Assembly (NCBI GenBank): GCA_024742835.1 | Contig: JANSXS010000001.1 | Coordinates: forward strand, 1 to 64,000 | Origin: Paracoccaceae bacterium | GTDB taxonomy: Bacteria; Pseudomonadota; Alphaproteobacteria; Rhodobacterales; Rhodobacteraceae | DNA length: 64,000 nucleotides | Direction: 5' to 3' | Position numbers and translations under genes: made by a program | In this document: in pieces, positions 45,390 through 55,273 of the stretch | Numbering within the stretch: the first letter of the stretch is position 1 | Layout of the letters: every line of letters starts with the position of its first letter | The notes under the pieces: generated by a model | Seen by the model: the letters and a program-made list of their open reading frames with translations, nothing else | Database searches by the model: none | What the model was told of the DNA's origin: nothing

Positions 45390-47268
45390 AACCAATACCT
45401 TCAAGCGCGTCCCGGATCTCGTCAAGGATGGCGGGATCGTCGATGGTGGCCGGTGGGCGGAATTCCTGGTTGTCTGCGATCTTGACCATCGTCGCGCGCA
45501 GGATCTTGCCCGAGCGCGTCTTGGGCAGGCGGTCCACCACCACGGCCAGCTTGAACGCCGCCACCGGGCCGATCTTGTCGCGCACCAGCTTGACGCATTC
45601 CGCGGTCACCTCTGAATGCGGTCGGTCAACGCCCTTGGTCAGGCAGACAAAGCCCACGGGCAATTGCCCCTTGAGCTGGTCGGTCACGCCGATGACCGCG
45701 CATTCGGCCACATCGGGATGACCGGCCAACACCTCTTCCATCGCGCCGGTCGACAGGCGGTGGCCTGCCACGTTGATCACGTCATCCGTCCGCGCCATGA
45801 TATACAGATACCCATCCTCATCCATCATGCCCGCATCCCCCGTTTCATAGTATCCGGGGAAGGTGGTCAGGTAGCTTTTGCGAAACCGGTCCTCGGCGTG
45901 CCACAGCGTTGGCAAGGTGCCGGGGGGCAGGGGCAGCTTTACCGCGATGGCACCAAGCGTGCCAGGGGCAACGGGGTGCCCGGCCTCGTCAAGGATCTGC
46001 ACGTCGTAGCCTGGCATCGCCACGGTGGGCGAGCCGATCTTGACCGGCATCGCCTCTATCCCCGTCGGGTTGCCTGCGATGGTCCAGCCGGTTTCGGTCT
46101 GCCACCAGTGATCGTAGACCGGCACGCCCATGATCCGCTGCGCCCATTCGATCGTGTCGGGATCGGCGCGTTCACCGGCAAGGTACAGCGCGCGCAGGCC
46201 CGAGATGTCGTAATCCTTCAGACATTCGCCATTGGGGTCTTCACGCTTGATCGCGCGCAGGGCGGTGGGGGCGGTGAAAAAGCTGCGGACATTGTGTTCG
46301 CTGATCACGCGCCAGAACGTACCCGCATCGGGCGTGCCCATGGGCTTGCCCTCGAACACCACGGTGGTGTTGCCGTGAATAAGCGGGGCGTAGCAGATAT
46401 AGCTGTGGCCGACGACCCAGCCCACATCCGACGCGGCCCAGAACACCTCTCCGGGGTCGACATTGTAAATGTTCTTCATGGTCCAGTTCAGCGCGACCAG
46501 ATGCCCGCCCGTGGCGCGTACCACGCCCTTGGGCGCGCCCGTCGTGCCAGACGTGTAAAGGATATAGGCCGGGTGATTGCCCTCGACCGGCACGCAGTCC
46601 GCGGGCTCCACGCCGTATTGAAAGCCGTGCCAGTCGAAATCACGCCCTTCGATCAGCCGCGCCACTTCCTGTTCGCGCTGAAAGATCACGCAGAATTCGG
46701 GCTTGTGGGTGGCCTGTTCGATCGCCCCGTCCACCAGCGGCTTGTAATGCACCACGCGGCCCGGCTCTATCCCGCAAGAGGCGGCGATGATCGCCTTGGG
46801 CTTGGCGTCGTCGATGCGCACGGCCAGCTCGTTGGAGGCAAAGCCGCCAAAGACCACGGAGTGCACCGCACCAAGACGCGCACAGGCCAGCATTGCCTCT
46901 AGCGCCTCGGGCACCATCGGCATGTAGATGATGACGCGGTCGCCCTTCTCGATGCCCCTGGCCCGAAGCGCGCCCGCCAGCGACGCCACGCGGTCGCGCA
47001 GCTCTGCATATGTGATTTCGTGCTTGGTATGAGTCACGGGGCTGTCATGAATGATCGCAGCCTGATCCCCGCGCCCGGCCTCTACATGACGGTCGACCGC
47101 GTTCCAGCAGGTGTTCACCAGCCCGTCACTATACCATTCGTAGATCGGGGCGTTGTCGTCAAAGAGCGCCTTGGTCGGCTTGCGGTCCCAGTCGATCGCG
47201 TCGGCCGCGCTCATCCAGAAGGCGTCAGGATCCTGTTGCCAGCTTTCGTAGACATCTTTGTATCCCAT
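45376..47268 (-). CDS. prpE: Propionyl-CoA synthetase (acyl-CoA synthetase family)
   Basis: 630 residues. ATP/AMP motif YTSGTTGAPKG, then the AMP-binding region YDHWWQTETGWTIAG, the hinge YETGDAGMMDEDGYLYIMAR and the catalytic Lys in PKTRSGKILRA. The stretch SCGIEPGRVVHYKPLVDGAI is characteristic of PrpE rather than Acs. It activates propionate (and to a lesser extent acetate) to the CoA ester. TTTGCAAA palindromes upstream support control by a short-chain acyl-CoA regulator. Confidence 0.88.
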   Translation of the reverse strand: MGYKDVYESWQQDPDAFWMSAADAIDWDRKPTKALFDDNAPIYEWYSDGLVNTCWNAVDRHVEAGRGDQAAIIHDSPVTHTKHEITYAELRDRVASLAGALRARGIEKGDRVIIYMPMVPEALEAMLACARLGAVHSVVFGGFASNELAVRIDDAKPKAIIAASCGIEPGRVVHYKPLVDGAIEQATHKPEFCVIFQREQEVARLIEGRDFDWHGFQYGVEPADCVPVEGNHPAYILYTSGTTGAPKGVVRATGGHLVALNWTMKNIYNVDPGEVFWAASDVGWVVGHSYICYAPLIHGNTTVVFEGKPMGTPDAGTFWRVISEHNVRSFFTAPTALRAIKREDPNGECLKDYDISGLRALYLAGERADPDTIEWAQRIMGVPVYDHWWQTETGWTIAGNPTGIEAMPVKIGSPTVAMPGYDVQILDEAGHPVAPGTLGAIAVKLPLPPGTLPTLWHAEDRFRKSYLTTFPGYYETGDAGMMDEDGYLYIMARTDDVINVAGHRLSTGAMEEVLAGHPDVAECAVIGVTDQLKGQLPVGFVCLTKGVDRPHSEVTAECVKLVRDKIGPVAAFKLAVVVDRLPKTRSGKILRATMVKIADNQEFRPPATIDDPAILDEIRDALEGIGYGPK

Positions 47269-47394
47269 GGTATTCTCCTCCGGTGTTCGCGACAGCGATA
47301 CGGGATCGCGGGCCGCCGCGGCAAGATATCGTGGCGGCGACGTGGCAGATTATCGCAGGATTTTGCACCCGGCCAACCCCAAAGCCGGGCAGGT

Positions 47395-47453
47395 ATTTGC
47401 AAATTTCGCCGTTTGGGGGCAGTCGCTTTGCTGTTACGCAAAAACTTTGCAAA
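47395..47453. promoter_or_regulatory. Two TTTGCAAA palindromes upstream of prpE
   Basis: ATTTGCAAAT (47395-47404) and TTTGCAAA (47446-47453) are perfect matches to the palindromic half-site bound by the RamB/PccR (ScfR) family. A partial third site, TACGCAAA (47435-47442), lies close to the second. They are 127 and 178 bases upstream of the prpE start and 3' of maeB. Binding is inferred, not shown. Confidence 0.55.
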
Positions 47454-47488
47454 TCGTCGTGATGCCCCACAGGCATGGGACGCCGCGT

Positions 47489-49768
47489 TTATCCGTAATG
47501 CGCGACAGGCGTGCCGGCGATGGCGGCCATGTTCAAAAGGCCACGCGCGGTGATCGACGGTGTCACGATATGCGCGCGGTTGCCCATGCCCATCAACAAC
47601 GGTCCAACCTCCAGCCCGCCAGATTTCATCTTGAGGATATTTCGCACCCCGGAGGCCGTGTCGCCGTTGGAAAACAGCAGCACATTGGCCGAGCCCTTGA
47701 GCCGGTTGCCCGGCAAAAGCCGGTCGCGCAGATCCGCGTCAAGTGCGGCATCCAGATTCATCTCGCCTTCATAGATGAAATCGCGAGGGGCGGCATCAAG
47801 AATTTCAAGCGCCGCGCGCAGGCGGTTGCCTGAATCGCTGCCCTGATTGCCGAATTGCGATTGCGAGCAAAAGGCGATTTGCGGCTCCAGTCCGAACCGC
47901 CGCACATGCCGCGCCGCGCCGATGGCGGTTTCGGCCAGTTCCTCGGGCGTGGGGCGGCTTCGCACATGGGTGTCGGCGATGAAAAGCGGGCCGTCTTCCA
48001 GGATCATCATCGACAAGGCACCATGGGGATGGTGATCCGCGTCACCCAACACCTGTGTGACATAGTTCAGGTGCCAGCGATATTCGCCGAAACAACCGCA
48101 GATCAGGGAATCCGCCTCGCCGCGATGAACCATGACGGCACCGATGGCGGTGGTATTGGTGCGCATGATCGCTTTGGCCAGATCCGGCGTCACGCCGCGT
48201 CGCTTCATGATGTCGTGATAGGTGGCCCAGTAATCGCGGTAGCGGTGGTCGCGTTCGGGGTTCACGATGCTGAAATCCTCGTTCGGGCGCATTTGCAGCC
48301 CAAGCCGTTCACAGCGTTGCGCGATCACCTCGGGACGGCCAATAAGTATCGGCAGCTCGGTGGTGTCCTCCAGAACGGCCTGCGCTGCGCGCAAAACGCG
48401 CTCGTCCTCTCCCTCGGCAAAGACGATGCGCCGCTCTGCGGTTGCCGCGGCCTCGAACACGGGGCGCATCAAAAGTGCCGATTTGAAAACAGAGGCGTTG
48501 AGGCTTTCGCAGTAGGCGTCCAGATCCTCGACCGGGCGCTTGGCCACGCCGCTTTCCATCGCGGCGCGGGCCACGGCGGTGGGCACCACGCTGGACAGGC
48601 GAGGGTCGAAGGGTTTGGGGATCAGGTAATCCGCGCCAAAGGTCATCGGCTCGCCCTGATAGGCCGCGGCGGCCTCGGCAGAGGTTGTTGCGCGGGCCAG
48701 ATCCGCGATGGCCTCGACGCAGGCGATCTGCATCTCGTCGTTGATCTCGGTCGCAGCTACGTCAAGCGCGCCGCGAAAGATGAAGGGAAAGCACAGGACG
48801 TTGTTGACCTGATTGGGAAAGTCGCTTCGGCCTGTGGCGATGATGGCATCGGGCACGACGTCGCGGGCCAGATCCGGCCAGATCTCGGGCACCGGGTTGG
48901 CAAGGGCCAGGATGATGGGCCGGCTGGCCATGCGCTTGACATGGTCGGGGGTCAGCACGCCCGCGCCCGACAGGCCCAGAAAAAGATCTGCGCCGTCGAT
49001 CACGTCATCAAGCGTGCGCAGATCGGTCTTTTGCGCAAATGCCGCCTTTTGCGGGTTCATGTCTTCGGCCCGGCCCTCGTAGACCAGACCGTGAATGTCG
49101 CATAGCCAGATATTCTCGCGCTTCACCCCCAGTTTCAGCAGCAGGTTCAGACAGGCTATGCCTGCCGCGCCGCCCCCGGTCGAGACAATTTTGATGTCCT
49201 CAAGCTTCTTTTCGGCCACGAACAGTGCGTTGCGCGCCGCTGCCCCCACGACGATGGCGGTGCCGTGCTGATCGTCGTGAAAGACGGGGATGTTCATCCG
49301 CTCGCGGCAGATCTTCTCGACGATGAAACAGTCGGGCGCCTTGATGTCTTCAAGGTTGATGGCACCGAATGTCGGCTCAAGCGCGCAGACGATATCGGCC
49401 AGCTTTTCGGGGTCCGTTTCGTTCAGCTCTATGTCGAAACAGTCGATATCGGCGAATTTCTTGAACAGAACCGCCTTGCCCTCCATCACCGGCTTGGCGG
49501 CAAGCGCGCCGATATTGCCCAGACCCAGAACCGCGGTGCCATTGGTTACAACGGCCACCTGATTGCCCCGCGCGGTATAGCGGCGCGCATCGTCGGGATT
49601 GGCCTTGATCTGCAGGCAGGCCTCGGCCACGCCGGGCGAATAGGCCCGCGCCAGATCCCGCCCGTTCGCCAATGGCTTCGTCGCCCGGATCTCCAGTTTG
49701 CCGGGTTTGGGAAACTCGTGATAGAACAGCGCGGCCTCGCGCAACGGGTCTGTCGGGGTATCTGTCAT
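47489..49768 (-). CDS. maeB: NADP-dependent malic enzyme with phosphotransacetylase domain
   Basis: 759 residues. The N-terminal malic enzyme part (residues about 1-420) has [43 protein letters not shown] and [10 protein letters not shown]. The C-terminal part (about 430-759) is a phosphotransacetylase-like domain, seen in [19 protein letters not shown] and [20 protein letters not shown]. This fusion is usual in proteobacterial MaeB, where the PTA part serves regulation. It makes pyruvate and NADPH from malate. Confidence 0.96.
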   Translation of the reverse strand: MTDTPTDPLREAALFYHEFPKPGKLEIRATKPLANGRDLARAYSPGVAEACLQIKANPDDARRYTARGNQVAVVTNGTAVLGLGNIGALAAKPVMEGKAVLFKKFADIDCFDIELNETDPEKLADIVCALEPTFGAINLEDIKAPDCFIVEKICRERMNIPVFHDDQHGTAIVVGAAARNALFVAEKKLEDIKIVSTGGGAAGIACLNLLLKLGVKRENIWLCDIHGLVYEGRAEDMNPQKAAFAQKTDLRTLDDVIDGADLFLGLSGAGVLTPDHVKRMASRPIILALANPVPEIWPDLARDVVPDAIIATGRSDFPNQVNNVLCFPFIFRGALDVAATEINDEMQIACVEAIADLARATTSAEAAAAYQGEPMTFGADYLIPKPFDPRLSSVVPTAVARAAMESGVAKRPVEDLDAYCESLNASVFKSALLMRPVFEAAATAERRIVFAEGEDERVLRAAQAVLEDTTELPILIGRPEVIAQRCERLGLQMRPNEDFSIVNPERDHRYRDYWATYHDIMKRRGVTPDLAKAIMRTNTTAIGAVMVHRGEADSLICGCFGEYRWHLNYVTQVLGDADHHPHGALSMMILEDGPLFIADTHVRSRPTPEELAETAIGAARHVRRFGLEPQIAFCSQSQFGNQGSDSGNRLRAALEILDAAPRDFIYEGEMNLDAALDADLRDRLLPGNRLKGSANVLLFSNGDTASGVRNILKMKSGGLEVGPLLMGMGNRAHIVTPSITARGLLNMAAIAGTPVAHYG

Positions 49769-49913
49769 TGGTCTGGTCTCTCCGCAGAATATGGTTCAGG
49801 CTTAAACCATATTGCGGTCTGCGCAACCGGATATGCGGGTGGGCACCGGGTTGCATCCGCCACCATGGCCGGTCAATCTGCTTGCCTGAGCACAGCGGAT
49901 GGGCAGGACCGGC

Positions 49914-50330
49914 ATGATTCAGGATGACGAAACAGAGCTTCTGTTGCGGGCGCGCGCGGTGCGCGAAAACGCCCATGCCCCGTATTCCGGGTTCCGCGTG
50001 GGGGCCGCCATACGCGGCTGTTCGGGGCGCATCTTTGTCGGCTGCAATGTTGAGAACGCCTCCTACCCGCAAGGCACCTGCGCGGAGGCCGGTGCCCTGT
50101 CGGCCATGGTGGCCGCCGGTGATCGGCGGGTCGGTGCCGTGGCGGTGATCGCGGATGGCGATATCCCGGTGCCGCCCTGCGGTGGCTGTCGGCAGAAACT
50201 GATGGAATTCGGTGCGGGCGATGTCGTGGTGACGATGGCGGCGCTCAACGGCGAGATAAGCCGAATGACACTCGCCGAGCTGTTGCCGGGGGCGTTTGGC
50301 GCGGCCAACCTGAGCGTGACAGGCACATGA
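49914..50330 (+). CDS. cdd: Cytidine deaminase
   Basis: 138 residues from ATG 49914. Substrate loop HAPYSGFRVGAAI; zinc ligands and catalytic Glu in GTCAEAGAL and PPCGGCRQKL. It deaminates cytidine and deoxycytidine. First gene of the salvage operon; its stop overlaps the deoA start (ATGA). Confidence 0.95.
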   Translation: MIQDDETELLLRARAVRENAHAPYSGFRVGAAIRGCSGRIFVGCNVENASYPQGTCAEAGALSAMVAAGDRRVGAVAVIADGDIPVPPCGGCRQKLMEFGAGDVVVTMAALNGEISRMTLAELLPGAFGAANLSVTGT

Positions 50331-51634
50331 GCGCGTACGACACCATACAGGCGATCCGTGATCGCACAGCCCTGGCACCGGGCGCGCTGACGGGCTTTGC
50401 CAGGGGGCTTGCCAGCGGCGATGTCAGTGACGCGCAGGCGGGGGCCTTTGCCATGGCCGTGGTGCTGCGCGGTCTTGGCGTCGACGCCCGCACGGAGCTG
50501 ACGCTTGGTATGCGCGACAGCGGCAGCGTGCTGTCATGGGCGGGTGGCCGCCCGGTGCTCGACAAGCATTCCACCGGCGGGATCGGCGATTGCGTCAGCC
50601 TTGTTCTGGCCCCCGCTCTGGCGGCCTGCGGTGCCTGCGTGCCGATGATCTCGGGGCGCGGTCTGGGGCATACCGGCGGCACGCTGGACAAATTGGAGGC
50701 GATCCCCGGTGTCGGCACCGACCTGCCCGAGGCGAAAATGCGGATCATCGTCGAAAAGCTTGGGCTTGTGATTGCGGCGGCCAATACTGGCATAGCCCCG
50801 GCGGACCGGCGGCTTTACGCGATCCGCGACGTGTCGGCGACGGTCGAAAGCCTTGATCTTATCACCGCCTCGATCCTTTCCAAGAAACTGGCGGCGGGGC
50901 TGGATGCCCTTGTGCTGGATGTCAAGGTCGGCTCTGGCGCATTCATGCCGGATCTGGCGCAGGCACGGATGCTGGCCTCGGCACTGGTGGAGACAGCGAA
51001 CGCCGCCGGGTGCCGGACCACGGCGCTGATCACGGACATGAATCAGCCAGTTGCCCCGGCGGCGGGCAACGCGCTGGAGGTGGCCTGCGCCATGCGGGTT
51101 TTGACCGGCAACGTCACAGGAGAACTGCATGAGCTGACCTGTGCGCTTGGCGGCGAGGCGTTGTGGCTTGGCGGCCTTGCAGACTGCGCCGGGGCGGGCG
51201 CGGGCAAGATTGCCGAAGCGATCCGCACCGGAAAGGCGGCAGAGCGGTTCGGCAGCATGATCGCCGCGATGGGCGGGCCGCTCGCCTTCGTCGATAGCTG
51301 GGCGCGGTTCCTGCCAGAGGCGACCGTGATACGCGAGGTGCCGGCAGAGCGGTCCGGGTATGTCACGGCGATCGACGGTCGGGCGCTTGGCCGCGCGGTC
51401 GTCGCCATGGGCGGCGGGCGCAATGTCGAGACGGACCGCATCGACCCGTCCGTTGGCTTTTCCGATATCGTGGCTTTGGCGGCAGCCGTCACGCGCGGGC
51501 AGCCGCTGTTGCGGCTTCATGCCAGTCGCGCGTCCCATGCCGAGGCGGCGGAACAGGCGGTGCGGCAGGCTATTCACGTCACGGATGAGCCGCCCGCCGC
51601 GCCGCCCCTTATCCACCAGCGGATCGGGCCTTGA
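50327..51634 (+). CDS. deoA: Thymidine phosphorylase
   Basis: 435 residues. Conserved stretches: LDKHSTGGIGDCVSL, MISGRGLGHTGGTLDKLEAI, IYALRDVSATVES-like LYAIRDVSATVESL and LDVKVGSGAFM. It cleaves thymidine and deoxyuridine to the base and deoxyribose-1-phosphate. Its stop overlaps the TTG start of deoB (TTGA). Confidence 0.96.
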   Translation: MSAYDTIQAIRDRTALAPGALTGFARGLASGDVSDAQAGAFAMAVVLRGLGVDARTELTLGMRDSGSVLSWAGGRPVLDKHSTGGIGDCVSLVLAPALAACGACVPMISGRGLGHTGGTLDKLEAIPGVGTDLPEAKMRIIVEKLGLVIAAANTGIAPADRRLYAIRDVSATVESLDLITASILSKKLAAGLDALVLDVKVGSGAFMPDLAQARMLASALVETANAAGCRTTALITDMNQPVAPAAGNALEVACAMRVLTGNVTGELHELTCALGGEALWLGGLADCAGAGAGKIAEAIRTGKAAERFGSMIAAMGGPLAFVDSWARFLPEATVIREVPAERSGYVTAIDGRALGRAVVAMGGGRNVETDRIDPSVGFSDIVALAAAVTRGQPLLRLHASRASHAEAAEQAVRQAIHVTDEPPAAPPLIHQRIGP

Positions 51635-52824
51635 CCCGCGCCTTTCTGGTGGTGATGGATTCCGTCGGTATCGGCGGCGCGCCGGATGCCGGTGATTTTG
51701 TCTCTGGTGGCGTGCCCGATACCGGGGCGAACACGCTGGCCCATATCGCGCAGGCGCGCGCGGGCGGGCTGCACCTGCCCAATCTGGATACGCTTGGTCT
51801 GGGGGCGGCGCTGCGTCTGGCGTCGGGTCAGGTCGTGCCGGGGCTTGGCACGAGGCCCACGGGCCTTTGGGGGGCGGCGATCCCGAAATCTGCGGGCAAG
51901 GATACGCCCTCGGGGCACTGGGATCTGGCCGGTGTGCCGCTGCGTCGTGCTCTGCGCCAGTTTCCCGACCGGGAGCCCGCCTTTCCCGATGCGGTTGTAA
52001 GCGTGATCACCAATGCTGCCGGAACCGGCGGTATCCTTGGCAATTGCCATGCCTCGGGCACCGAGATCGTGGCCCGGCTGGGTGCAGAGCATCTGCGAAG
52101 CCGCTGGCCGATCTGTTATACATCCGCCGACAGTGTGCTACAGATCGCGGCCCATGAGCAGGCGTTCGGCCTTGCAAGGCTGCTTGCCCTTTGCGCCGAC
52201 ATCGCGCCGATGATGCACGCCATGAATGTCTGCCGCGTCATCGCGCGCCCCTTTACAGGCAGCACTGATACCGGTTTTGTGCGCACCGCCAACCGGCGTG
52301 ATTTTGCCATGCCGCCGCCGGACCGTACCTTGTGTGATTGGGTTGGCGAGGCCGGGCGAACGGTTCATGCAATCGGGAAGATCGGCGACATATTTTCAAT
52401 GCGCGGGATCGACACGCTGGTCAAGGGATCGGACGCTGAACTGATGGCGCATCTGCAACATGCGGTGGAAAGGGCCGAGCCGGGGTCGCTGACCTTTGCC
52501 AATTTCGTGGAGTTCGACAGCCTTTACGGGCACCGCCGCGATGTGCAGGGCTATGCAGGGGCGCTGGAATGGTTCGACGCGGCGCTTGGGCCTGTTCTGA
52601 CGTCTCTTGGGCCGGGCGACATGATGCTGATCACCGCCGATCATGGCAATGACCCCACATGGCCGGGGACGGACCACACTCGCGAATGCGTGCCGGTGCT
52701 GATCGCGGGGGGCGGCCGTGGCTCGCTTGGCCTGCTGAACTTCGGTGATGTTGCCGCCTGCGTTGCCGCGCATCTGGGGGTGCGCAATGACGGGCCGGGG
52801 ACAAACGCGCTGCCCCGCGACTGA
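51631..52824 (+). CDS. deoB: Phosphopentomutase
   Basis: 397 residues from TTG 51631. Alkaline-phosphatase-like metal sites: VMDSVGIGGAPDAGDF at the N terminus and ITADHGNDPTWPGTDHTREC at the C terminus; the substrate region is DTPSGHWDLAG. It converts deoxyribose-1-phosphate from DeoA to the 5-phosphate. No deoC aldolase follows here. Confidence 0.95.
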   Translation: MTRAFLVVMDSVGIGGAPDAGDFVSGGVPDTGANTLAHIAQARAGGLHLPNLDTLGLGAALRLASGQVVPGLGTRPTGLWGAAIPKSAGKDTPSGHWDLAGVPLRRALRQFPDREPAFPDAVVSVITNAAGTGGILGNCHASGTEIVARLGAEHLRSRWPICYTSADSVLQIAAHEQAFGLARLLALCADIAPMMHAMNVCRVIARPFTGSTDTGFVRTANRRDFAMPPPDRTLCDWVGEAGRTVHAIGKIGDIFSMRGIDTLVKGSDAELMAHLQHAVERAEPGSLTFANFVEFDSLYGHRRDVQGYAGALEWFDAALGPVLTSLGPGDMMLITADHGNDPTWPGTDHTRECVPVLIAGGGRGSLGLLNFGDVAACVAAHLGVRNDGPGTNALPRD

Positions 52825-52893
52825 GTGGCGTTGCCCTTGGCCGTGGTTTCTGGAAAACAGAGCCGGAACCGCCGCCACCCCACCGGAGATACC

Positions 52894-53526
52894 ATGGACA
52901 AGCATCTGACCATCGTGCAGCACCCTCTCGTTCAGCACAAATTGTCGCTGATGCGCGACAAGCACACGCCCACAGCCGTGTTCCGCCAATTGCTGCGCGA
53001 AATAAGCCAGCTTCTGGCCTACGAGGTCACGCATCAGCTTGAGATGACCACGCGCGTCATCGAGACGCCGCTGCAAGAGATGGAAGCGCCGGTTCTGGCC
53101 GGGCGCAAGCTGGCGCTGATCTCGATCCTGCGTGCAGGCAACGGGCTGCTGGACGGGATGCTGGAACTGATCCCGTCGGCGCGGATCGGTTTTGTCGGTC
53201 TGTACCGGGACGAAGACACGCTGCAACCGGTGCAGTATTACTTCAAGGTGCCCGACCAGTTGGCGCAACGCCTGACAATCGTGGTCGATCCGATGCTGGC
53301 CACGGGCAATTCCTCTGCCGCGGCGGTGAATATGCTAAAGCAGGCGGGGGCAAAGGATATCCGCTTTTTGTGCCTTCTCGCAGCCCCCGAGGGCGTGGCC
53401 CGCATGAAAGAGGCGCATCCGGATGTTCCTGTCGTGACGGCGGCACTGGATGAGCGGCTCAATGAATTGGGATATATCCTTCCGGGTCTAGGGGATGCGG
53501 GTGATCGGATGTTCGGCACTAAATAA
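52894..53526 (+). CDS. upp: Uracil phosphoribosyltransferase
   Basis: 210 residues from ATG 52894, preceded by CCGGAGA. N terminus [22 protein letters not shown] loop [17 protein letters not shown]-terminal uracil-binding stretch [18 protein letters not shown]. It converts uracil released by DeoA and Cdd action to UMP, closing the salvage route encoded by this operon. Confidence 0.96.
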   Translation: MDKHLTIVQHPLVQHKLSLMRDKHTPTAVFRQLLREISQLLAYEVTHQLEMTTRVIETPLQEMEAPVLAGRKLALISILRAGNGLLDGMLELIPSARIGFVGLYRDEDTLQPVQYYFKVPDQLAQRLTIVVDPMLATGNSSAAAVNMLKQAGAKDIRFLCLLAAPEGVARMKEAHPDVPVVTAALDERLNELGYILPGLGDAGDRMFGTK

Positions 53527-53590
53527 GCGAATTATTGTTTACTAAAAGCGCGTAATCATGCAACCTGCCGTCAAAGATTTTGGGGGCAAA

Positions 53591-55075
53591 ATGACACTTA
53601 AACGAGTTTTGGCGATTGGTATTGTCGCCGTATCCGTGGCCGAAGGTGGTGCTTGGGCGCAAAGCGGGACGAATGTCAGGGTTCCAAACGAATTTCCGCC
53701 GGAATCCTATACGGGTCGGCAGTATGTGGACAGCAAGGGTTGCGTATATATCCGTGCCGGGATTGACGGACAGACGACATGGGTGCCGCGTCTTTCTCGG
53801 GCGCGCAAGGTCATTTGCGGGTTCCAGCCCTCGCTAGCCACAACCACTGCGCAGGCGGAGGCACAGCCGGTGCAGCGCCAAGCGTCGTCTGCCCCGCCGC
53901 CCGTGCAGATCACTGTCGCGCCCCAGGCGCGGCCCGAGCAGAGCCCAAGCCGTGAGACGGCCTCTACACGCCCGGCGGCCAGCACGGCACAGCGCAGCAC
54001 CGCGCCCGCGCCACAGCCCCGAGTGGTAAGCCGCAGCCCGCAAGCGGCCCCCACCGCGACCGCTCCGCGCCCCGCGCGGCAGAAGGCGCAGCCATCCGCA
54101 ACGCCCACACCGAAAAAACAGGCATCGGGTGCCAAGACAGTGCGGGTGCGTCAGCCCGCTCCGCAGGTTGCCCAAGGCCAGCCCGCCTGCGAGGGGGCAA
54201 GCCCGATTTCGGCGCAATATCTGCGGGCCAAGCCGGGTATGGCCGTGCGCTGCGGTCCTCAGGCACAGCCCCATAGCACCGTGATTTCGGGTGGCGGCGG
54301 CGCAGGGCCGACCATGCGGGTGGTGCGTCAGCCGGCCACGCAGACCGCCCGCGCACTGGAAAACGTGCCGCGCCGCGTGATCACAAGCCAGACACGGGTG
54401 GCCCCCAAGCATGTGTATCGCAAGCAGGTCAACACCGCCGCTGGCATCAGTGTGCCGACGGGATATCAGCCGGTCTGGGAAGACGATCGTCTCAACCCTG
54501 AACGCGCCCATCAGACCTTTGCGGGCATGGCACAGGCTGATGTGGTCTGGACAAAGACTGTACCGCGCCGCCTGGTCGAGCGCAGCACCGGGCGCGAGGT
54601 GACCTATCGCTATCCGGGCCTGCAATACCCCTATACCAGCTTTGACCAACAGCGCGCCGCCGGGGTGACCGTGGCGACCCGTGGCGTCGTGATGCAGGAA
54701 CCCGTTCGCGTCATCCGGTCTCGCGATGGTCAGATCCGGCGCCTTGCGCAGGTGCCTACCACCGCACAGCCGCAGGCAACTATCCGCCGCGCAACCGCGC
54801 CCACGGTGTCCACACGCTCCGCGCCCAAACCGGCGGCCAAGGCGGCGAGCCATCGTTACGTGCAAGTCGGGATCTTTGTAAATGCCGCCCACGGCAAGCG
54901 CGCGGCGCGATCGCTGGCCCAAAAGGGATTGCCCGCGAAAACCGGCACGCTGAACCGCAATGGCCAGCCGTATACGCTGGTGGTGGCAGGGCCGTTCCGT
55001 ACGCAGGCACAGCTTCAGTCGGCGCTATCTCAAGCGCGGGCGGCTGGATATGGCGGCGCGAAACTGCGCAAGTAA
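53591..55075 (+). CDS. SPOR-domain envelope protein
   Basis: 494 residues from ATG 53591, preceded by GGGGGCAA; ATG 53558 is an alternative. Signal peptide MTLKRVLAIGIVAVSVAEGG. A short conserved N-terminal region has two Cys (GCVYIRAGIDGQTTWVPRL); residues about 85-260 are an Ala/Pro/Gln/Arg-rich disordered linker. The C-terminal 75 residues form a SPOR domain (HRYVQVGIFVNAAHGKRAA, ending AAGYGGAKLRK), which binds denuded glycan strands. A division or septal role is inferred from this domain. Confidence 0.88.
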   Translation: MTLKRVLAIGIVAVSVAEGGAWAQSGTNVRVPNEFPPESYTGRQYVDSKGCVYIRAGIDGQTTWVPRLSRARKVICGFQPSLATTTAQAEAQPVQRQASSAPPPVQITVAPQARPEQSPSRETASTRPAASTAQRSTAPAPQPRVVSRSPQAAPTATAPRPARQKAQPSATPTPKKQASGAKTVRVRQPAPQVAQGQPACEGASPISAQYLRAKPGMAVRCGPQAQPHSTVISGGGGAGPTMRVVRQPATQTARALENVPRRVITSQTRVAPKHVYRKQVNTAAGISVPTGYQPVWEDDRLNPERAHQTFAGMAQADVVWTKTVPRRLVERSTGREVTYRYPGLQYPYTSFDQQRAAGVTVATRGVVMQEPVRVIRSRDGQIRRLAQVPTTAQPQATIRRATAPTVSTRSAPKPAAKAASHRYVQVGIFVNAAHGKRAARSLAQKGLPAKTGTLNRNGQPYTLVVAGPFRTQAQLQSALSQARAAGYGGAKLRK

Positions 55076-55127
55076 GCATTGCCAATGTGATGGCGGCTGA
55101 ATGCGGATGGCGCGTCGCCGCCACCTA

Positions 55128-55237
55128 AAGCGTTCCGCCTTTCACCTGAGACATCAGCGAAAGGCGGAACGCGTGCAACGACTGGACAGATTACTGCGTC
55201 TCTTGAAAATCTGCGCGGCAGGTTTTTCGGGAAACGC
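55128..55237 (+). repeat. Intergenic repeat, copy C (best-preserved stem)
   Basis: GCGTTCCGCCTTT (55130-55142) and AAAGGCGGAACGC (55160-55172) are exact reverse complements around a 17-base loop. A weaker CAGATT/AATCTG stem (55187-55213) and the GAAACGC/GCGTTTC pair (55231-55250) follow. The block matches copies A and B. It lies between convergent genes. Confidence 0.85.
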
Positions 55238-55273
55238 TTCAAGGCGTTTCGGGTTACAGGTGGGGTGCTTTTG

